Shown piece after piece: positions 59,501 through 64,000 of a stretch of DNA of 64,000 nucleotides. How positions within the stretch are numbered: position 1 is the stretch's first letter; the number at the start of each line of letters is the position of its first letter. The position numbers were made by a program, and so were the translations under genes. The notes beneath the pieces are model-generated. The model saw only the letters and a program-made list of their open reading frames with translations, made no database searches and was not told the DNA's origin. Source of the DNA: Coniella vitis. Its lineage: Eukaryota; Ascomycota; Sordariomycetes; Diaporthales; Schizoparmaceae. The stretch is taken from the NCBI GenBank assembly GCA_011317545.1, contig WUJK01000005.1:372001-436000 (forward strand). The letters run 5' to 3'.

Positions 59501-61265
59501 AGCTATGGTCATGCAAGTACACAGCGAGGGCGAGAATATTCAGGTGCAGCTGGCTAAGCGCGACAGAGCTGTTGATAAGAATGAAAAGAAATTTGACGAA
59601 GAGACAGGCCAACGAATCTATGGAAAATTCGAGGTTCCTGACGAGGACGAGGACGAGGCTTTTGAAGAGGACGAAGGCGTACGGGACATAAGTCTCTCCC
59701 AGATGATTGATGCCTGTCTCGTGCAGCAGGGCAGCAGCATAGGCGGGCCTGGTCAGACGCAATCCGACCACGAGCTTATCGAGTCCGCACGGGTCGCTGG
59801 CAAAGCCGAAGCTGACTTTGAAGTCGCCGACACACAGTCTACACACAATTTGCATTCCAAATTGTCAAGCAAGGACAGTGACAAGGAAAAGTCAGAAACG
59901 CTTGATCAGGAGGCTCATGAACCCTTAGTGGAGCTTGGCCCAGCGACGCCATCGGCCATGGATGTTGAAGTCGTTCAAGACAGCGCAAACGCCGACGACA
60001 GCTTGATACCTGACAGAAGTCCATCTCGGCAGTTAGAAGATGAAGATGCAGATAATATGTTGGCATTTGAAAGAAACGCCTCTCGTCAGCTAAACGAGGA
60101 ATATGCGTCCTCGATCCATCCTTCGCACCCAACCGACATGGGCCATCGACAATCCTCTGAAGCACCTTCAGAGTATGAGCCCAGTAATGTATCGCAAGAA
60201 GAGTTACATCAGACCGAAACTGGCATTCTGGCATTGGGCAGTCCCTGGCGCCAAGTGTCACGCCAGACGATAGCAGGATTGTCCATGCCTGGTCCTATCG
60301 AAGCCCCTGGTTTTGTGATATTGCCCGAAGAGTATGGTTCAGTCGGAACAGATCCTCAGAAGATCGATCAACCCAAGACAGACACTTCACAGAACACTCT
60401 GCCAAGTGATCAAATCGGACGCCAACTTGACCCCAACTTCGTCACCCATTCCTACGAATTGGGTACTGGTGTTTCACATACTTCATCGATTGTCCATGAA
60501 TTCGATGAAGATACTGGGCTGGTTGAGGATGGCGTGTCTGACGAGAAAGACGCCGAGCCGAGAACACAGGACAAGGTTCGTGACAACGGCATGCAGCGTG
60601 CAAACACTGCCACTGTGAACAAGGCCATGCCGTTGAACTTGATGTTGGGAAGTCCTGCACCGAGTTCCCCGGGGTCTGATGGCTCGACCGGGTCGTCGAG
60701 TATCTTCCCGGACATTGAGTTCCTCGGTTCTCAGCCAGCCAAAATCAAGTTCAAAGTGTCTCCCAAGAAGATCAAGAACGAGCCGTTGGCACATCAGAAA
60801 GAGCCTTCAGGCTTGGGTACCACGGTTGGTAATATGAACGACGCCGCATTGGATGCATCTATATCCCCACCACAAGTCACAAGACAACGGTCCTCAAAGC
60901 GGCCTGTACTGCTGTCCAGTTCGCCGGCAGTTGTCCAAGGAAGTAGCCCACCGGCGGCTACAGGAGATCTCGACGACAATGAGCTCAGTGAAGATGGAGG
61001 CCTTGTTGAACAAGGTGCTGCGTCCGAAGAAGACGAGGACGAGGACGGCGATGTCGATGCTGAGCCTGTATATACCGAAATGTACGCTGACGAGAGCAAA
61101 GATGGAGATTATGAAGAAGACTCAGTTGCAAGTCCGCCCAATCTAGGCGCAAGCTCGCCTGTTGTGGCTGAGACGCGACGGACTCTAGGGGTGCCAGGGA
61201 ATCAAGGACCCAGTCGCAAATCTTCAGGACGGTACCGTGGACGATGGACAGTTAGTGGTTTGTAG
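56532..61265 (+). CDS. Large acidic nuclear protein with coilin-like N-terminal and Tudor-like regions
   Basis: A 1556-residue protein; exons 56532-56797 and 56861-61265. The N-terminal ~95 residues (SLRLRLVVRRNGLPEV..., ending DEVLFIRPL) have the beta-strand pattern and RLRL start of the coilin self-association (ubiquitin-like) domain. A basic patch PRKRRRL, long acidic and Ser/Asp-rich stretches (poly-Ser/Asp around residues 615-650, Nopp140-like) and a Lys/Arg block (IRTQKRNQRRRLQHQRKKAA) follow. A conserved-looking helix DAWKRKILYRAVECVQEG is at about residue 786. About residues 935-1015 (NLSPGSIIAWKQLL... WQPQISHFMTAMV... IQVQLAKRD) look like coilin's atypical Tudor fold. The rest is disordered. 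Coilin organises Cajal bodies; homology here is my inference. The family may be annotated only as a DUF in databases. Confidence 0.85.
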
Positions 61266-62848
61266 ACTAGGGCGGTTCGCTGGAGCGGGCAGTAAGAGTT
61301 TCAGCCCGGATCTGGACTGAGCATGGCAGATTGTTTCTGTGCCCAAGCGTCTTTGTTTTTCTTCTTCTTTTCCCCTCGGTTCTAGGGGCGGGCTGAGGAA
61401 TATGGAAGTTTGCTACCTGATACTCCATGCAAAGGTGATGATACCAGCGCCAGCTGCTTAAAATGGGCCTAGCATGACGATAGTTGGAAACAGCGTTTTG
61501 TGATAAAATCTGAGTAATTAAAAATGCGGTACATGCATCGCTGCGGAACCTTTAGAATTGGTGTACTACATAAATGATGACGCTCCAGCGCAAGGGTGAC
61601 TAGAAACTAACAGACTGATGTTCGATAACGAAGCAAGAACAACAGTTAATGACACAAATCTGCAGGCCAAAAAGCCATTCACATGACAGTGCTAGACGCC
61701 CAACGACGCATTCCGGGAAGCGTGGCCAACCAAGCACTGTGTCCGACCCCCGCTGGTGTGGCACTCTTGGCGGAAACAGACAGCCAATCATCTTACATTA
61801 AGCTGCAGACAACAAGGAACAACTGCAACGACAATGCCAAAAGAAGAGAAGCCAAATCTGGTACGTGGACTAAGTTTCCAGACCGCGGCCAAGCAAGAAA
61901 GAAAGATCACAGAAAGAAAGAAAACGAGAATTTTTCTGAGCCAGTCCTTTGGCTTGGCGGGATTAAAGCTGTGACGAGAAGCCTTGGAACGACCGTGACA
62001 AGGCCAGGAAATATTGAGTTGTTGCCTCCATAAGGTTGGACACAAGCATGCAGTTAAGGTTGGCGGTAGTACCTTCCTTGTCCCACGCTTTTGCCAGGTA
62101 GGATGGAGAGGAAAGTCTGGCCAAAACTGCCGAAGCGACTACTGGTTGCCCTGTGTGCCTGCAGGGCTCTAGGGGATCCAGAAGCCAGCCCGCTCTGCCA
62201 TGCATCACGCAGCACGCTGCCACACGACGTCGCCGCCCGATGTCGTAGGAGAGAGAAACGAGAGCATTGGTATCCGTTGCTTCTTGCGGGAGCTTGCCTC
62301 CCCTCCCTGACTCTGAGAGGGCATGGGAAGATCAGGCTTGGCGCATAGATGCATTCTCTTACTGCTTGCGGGCGTGGTCAGTGTGGCAATATCCTTTTGT
62401 TTGGGTGGTAGTAGTGGCTATTGTTGTTGTTGTTGGTCACTGCTGGTTGAGAATTGCTGGATGGGTTCATTTGACTTGTGTCATTTGGTGGCATCTTGGT
62501 GTTCGTTGATATATCAGGCGCCCGCGCCCGCAGTGCAAAAACGCCAGCTTCTTCTTTTCTTCTTCCACCAGATCCTTTTTGTTGTTCGACCCAAGCACTG
62601 TTTGGTTTATCTTCTTGTATAGATTCTAGCGTGGCGTTGACGCCCTTCTTCTTCATACCTTCTCTTCTTTTATGTCTCTCTGCCAGCTCGTTGCGCCTCA
62701 GTGATTCGAGGCGGTATTCAAAAACAGGACACTGCGAGAAGCCATTCAATACCATACAACAAGAACAAAACCAAATAACCAGGAACTTTTGTGCCGCTAC
62801 ATTTCGAGGCAGAAGGAGCACGGACTGTTATATATATATTAAAGAAAG
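61266..62848. other. Intergenic region, no gene seen
   Basis: 3' flank of the coilin-like gene and upstream/leader of the secreted-protein gene. T-rich pyrimidine tracts run from about 62540 to 62690 on the plus strand, suggesting a transcribed leader. Open frames at 61683-62033 (+) and 62378-62821 (-) lack signatures. Confidence 0.5.
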
Positions 62849-63523
62849 ATGCTGGCCATCGATTTTATCCCGCTCCTTGTCGGACTGGCACACCTCGCCT
62901 CTGCCAGTCCTCTCACTCGGCCAGCGAGCGCAGACGTCAGTCTCGCAACTACTGCGGCCGAGAGCAGCAGCAGCAGCAGCACCACCACAGCCGTTGCAGC
63001 AATCGTCACCACGCTGCAGCGTCCGGCGTCATCTGCCGACAAGCCAGCACGCAACCACGGAGGAGGAGAACAGCGCGACGCACAAGCCTCGCCGCAAGCG
63101 CAACGACGAGCCGATTTCGCCACGAGCCCCGCGAGCTCAACCGTCGCCGTCGCCGCACCCACGAGCACCGTCGCCGCCGCAGAAGACAGCTTCAATGACG
63201 ACAGCGCACGAGAAGCTGCTGCTGCCACCACGTCCAAGACGCAGGGTTCCGCCGACGCCGCGACCACTGCGGCGCCCACGGACAACCCGTTTGTCGACGC
63301 GGACCTTGCCAAGGAAGGATACAGCGAGTTGACGTACTATTCGTGCGAAAAGTATGCCACGGCTACGCTGTGCGGTTGGCACGAGCCTGTTATCCATGTC
63401 GGCAAGACGGGCGGCGCTGCGAGGCACGGTGGCCGAGGAGGAGGGGTGGGAGCGCGACCGGGACTTGTGGCTGCTGGTGCTGCCATGTGCGGAGCGGCGC
63501 TGAATATGATGCTAGCGAGGTGA
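62849..63523 (+). CDS. Small secreted, probably GPI-anchored protein with Cys motif
   Basis: A 224-residue unspliced protein. It has an N-terminal signal peptide (hydrophobic IPLLVGLAHLASASP, cleavage near residue 20), a long Ala/Ser/Thr-rich stalk likely to be O-glycosylated, then a compact motif YYSCEKYATATLCGWHEP at about residues 163-180, and a C-terminal Gly-rich segment ending in a hydrophobic stretch (LVAAGAAMCGAALNMML), as in GPI-anchor signals. The Cys-x9-Cys-Gly-Trp-His motif recalls small secreted proteins of sordariomycetes whose function is unknown. The coding sequence is very GC-rich at third positions. No enzymatic motif is seen; a cell-wall or effector-like role would be speculation. 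Confidence 0.72.
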   Translation: MLAIDFIPLLVGLAHLASASPLTRPASADVSLATTAAESSSSSSTTTAVAAIVTTLQRPASSADKPARNHGGGEQRDAQASPQAQRRADFATSPASSTVAVAAPTSTVAAAEDSFNDDSAREAAAATTSKTQGSADAATTAAPTDNPFVDADLAKEGYSELTYYSCEKYATATLCGWHEPVIHVGKTGGAARHGGRGGGVGARPGLVAAGAAMCGAALNMMLAR

Positions 63524-63933
63524 TGCTGGGATCGTACGTTGGGCCGGAGGTTCGGACGGATGCTAGGAGATTTCTCGCTTTGCGGAATTTGGGAGCCCTT
63601 TAACTTTTCTGTTTATGCATGTACGATTCTCGGTTTGCGTGGTCTGATGATGGGTACGATTTGGGTTGGGAGCTGTCAGTATACTCGCCTCTTCCAAAAG
63701 GCACTGGTTGTTATTTGGATTCTTTTTAGTTATACTATAACCTGTAATCCGGCAGATCAGACTGGGTCGCAATGCTGGTGAGCATGTACCAAGAAATAAG
63801 GGCAAAAGACAGACTAAAATGATCGTAGTCAATCAGGGTATCAAAAGAATGGCGGCGCATGCGAGTGCTTTATTGTTTTTGATGCTAAGTTGATCGTATA
63901 ACCACTGCAGTCCCATCCGATTTTCACGACGCC
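63524..63933. other. Intergenic region
   Basis: 3' flank of the secreted-protein gene and upstream of a possible gene start at 63934. Nothing else seen. Confidence 0.5.
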
Positions 63934-64000
63934 ATGACTTCAAAAACAGAACTTCTCCTTGTTGGTATTCCCGAACAAGACCTCATGTGGTGGTGCATCA
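63934..64000 (+). CDS. Possible gene start cut by right edge
   Basis: An ATG (context gccATGa) opens a frame of 22 codons, beginning MTSKTELLLVGIPEQD, that reaches the window end without a stop. Too short to identify. It may be chance. Confidence 0.25.
   Translation, partial: MTSKTELLLVGIPEQDLMWWCI

Noticed and set aside
62378..62821. 147-codon minus-strand frame with Asn repeats
   Set aside because: Antisense to a pyrimidine-rich leader; the Asn run is just a (GTT)n tract read backwards.

Overview
The window is nuclear DNA of a filamentous ascomycete, most likely a sordariomycete and plausibly Hypocreales. The genes carry short GT-AG introns of about 50-120 bp with recognisable branch sites. 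There are Zn2Cys6 and APSES regulators, a dynactin p25 subunit with the fungal exon pattern, and wide intergenic regions with pyrimidine-rich leaders. I saw no operons, no CRISPR array and no convincing tRNA or rRNA. Exon coordinates were worked out by hand from splice sites, reading phase and family conservation. Starts were checked to be ATG.

Layout. 1-1075 (-): a Zn2Cys6 regulator cut by the left edge. 2639-4999 (+): an APSES/ankyrin cell-cycle regulator (Mbp1-like). About 5.0-10.7 kb is almost gene-free. 10752-11576 (+) and 13128-13460 (+) encode proteins I cannot assign. A second gene-poor stretch leads to a long leader and a Gln-rich Scp3-like protein at 18044-19741 (+). Then come a flavin monooxygenase (21296-23143 +), dynactin p25 (23382-24131 +), an F-box protein (25210-26586 +), a DMT-type membrane transporter (27230-28780 -) and an amino acid transporter (29999-31541 -).

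34.1-51.5 kb is a metabolic block. It holds an IlvD/Edd sugar-acid dehydratase of the arabonate type, an Ldh2-type oxidoreductase and an ACS/Dal5-type MFS importer transcribed divergently from the oxidoreductase. These are followed by a DHA1 MFS exporter, an APC (GABA/choline-like) permease, a DUF829 hydrolase and an FMN-dependent hydroxy-acid oxidase/monooxygenase. The first three look like an import-dehydrate-oxidise/reduce module for a sugar acid. Membership of the others is uncertain.

After it come an Opy2-like Cys-rich membrane protein whose start I cannot resolve, with a decayed partial duplicate of its first exon; GTP cyclohydrolase II (riboflavin synthesis); a 1556-residue protein whose ends resemble the two domains of coilin; and a small secreted protein with a conserved Cys motif. 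A gene start may be cut by the right edge.

The most unusual observations are the coilin-like protein, the putative sugar-acid module, and a short motif (TACATAGTA or its complement) that recurs about 30 times, almost only between genes.
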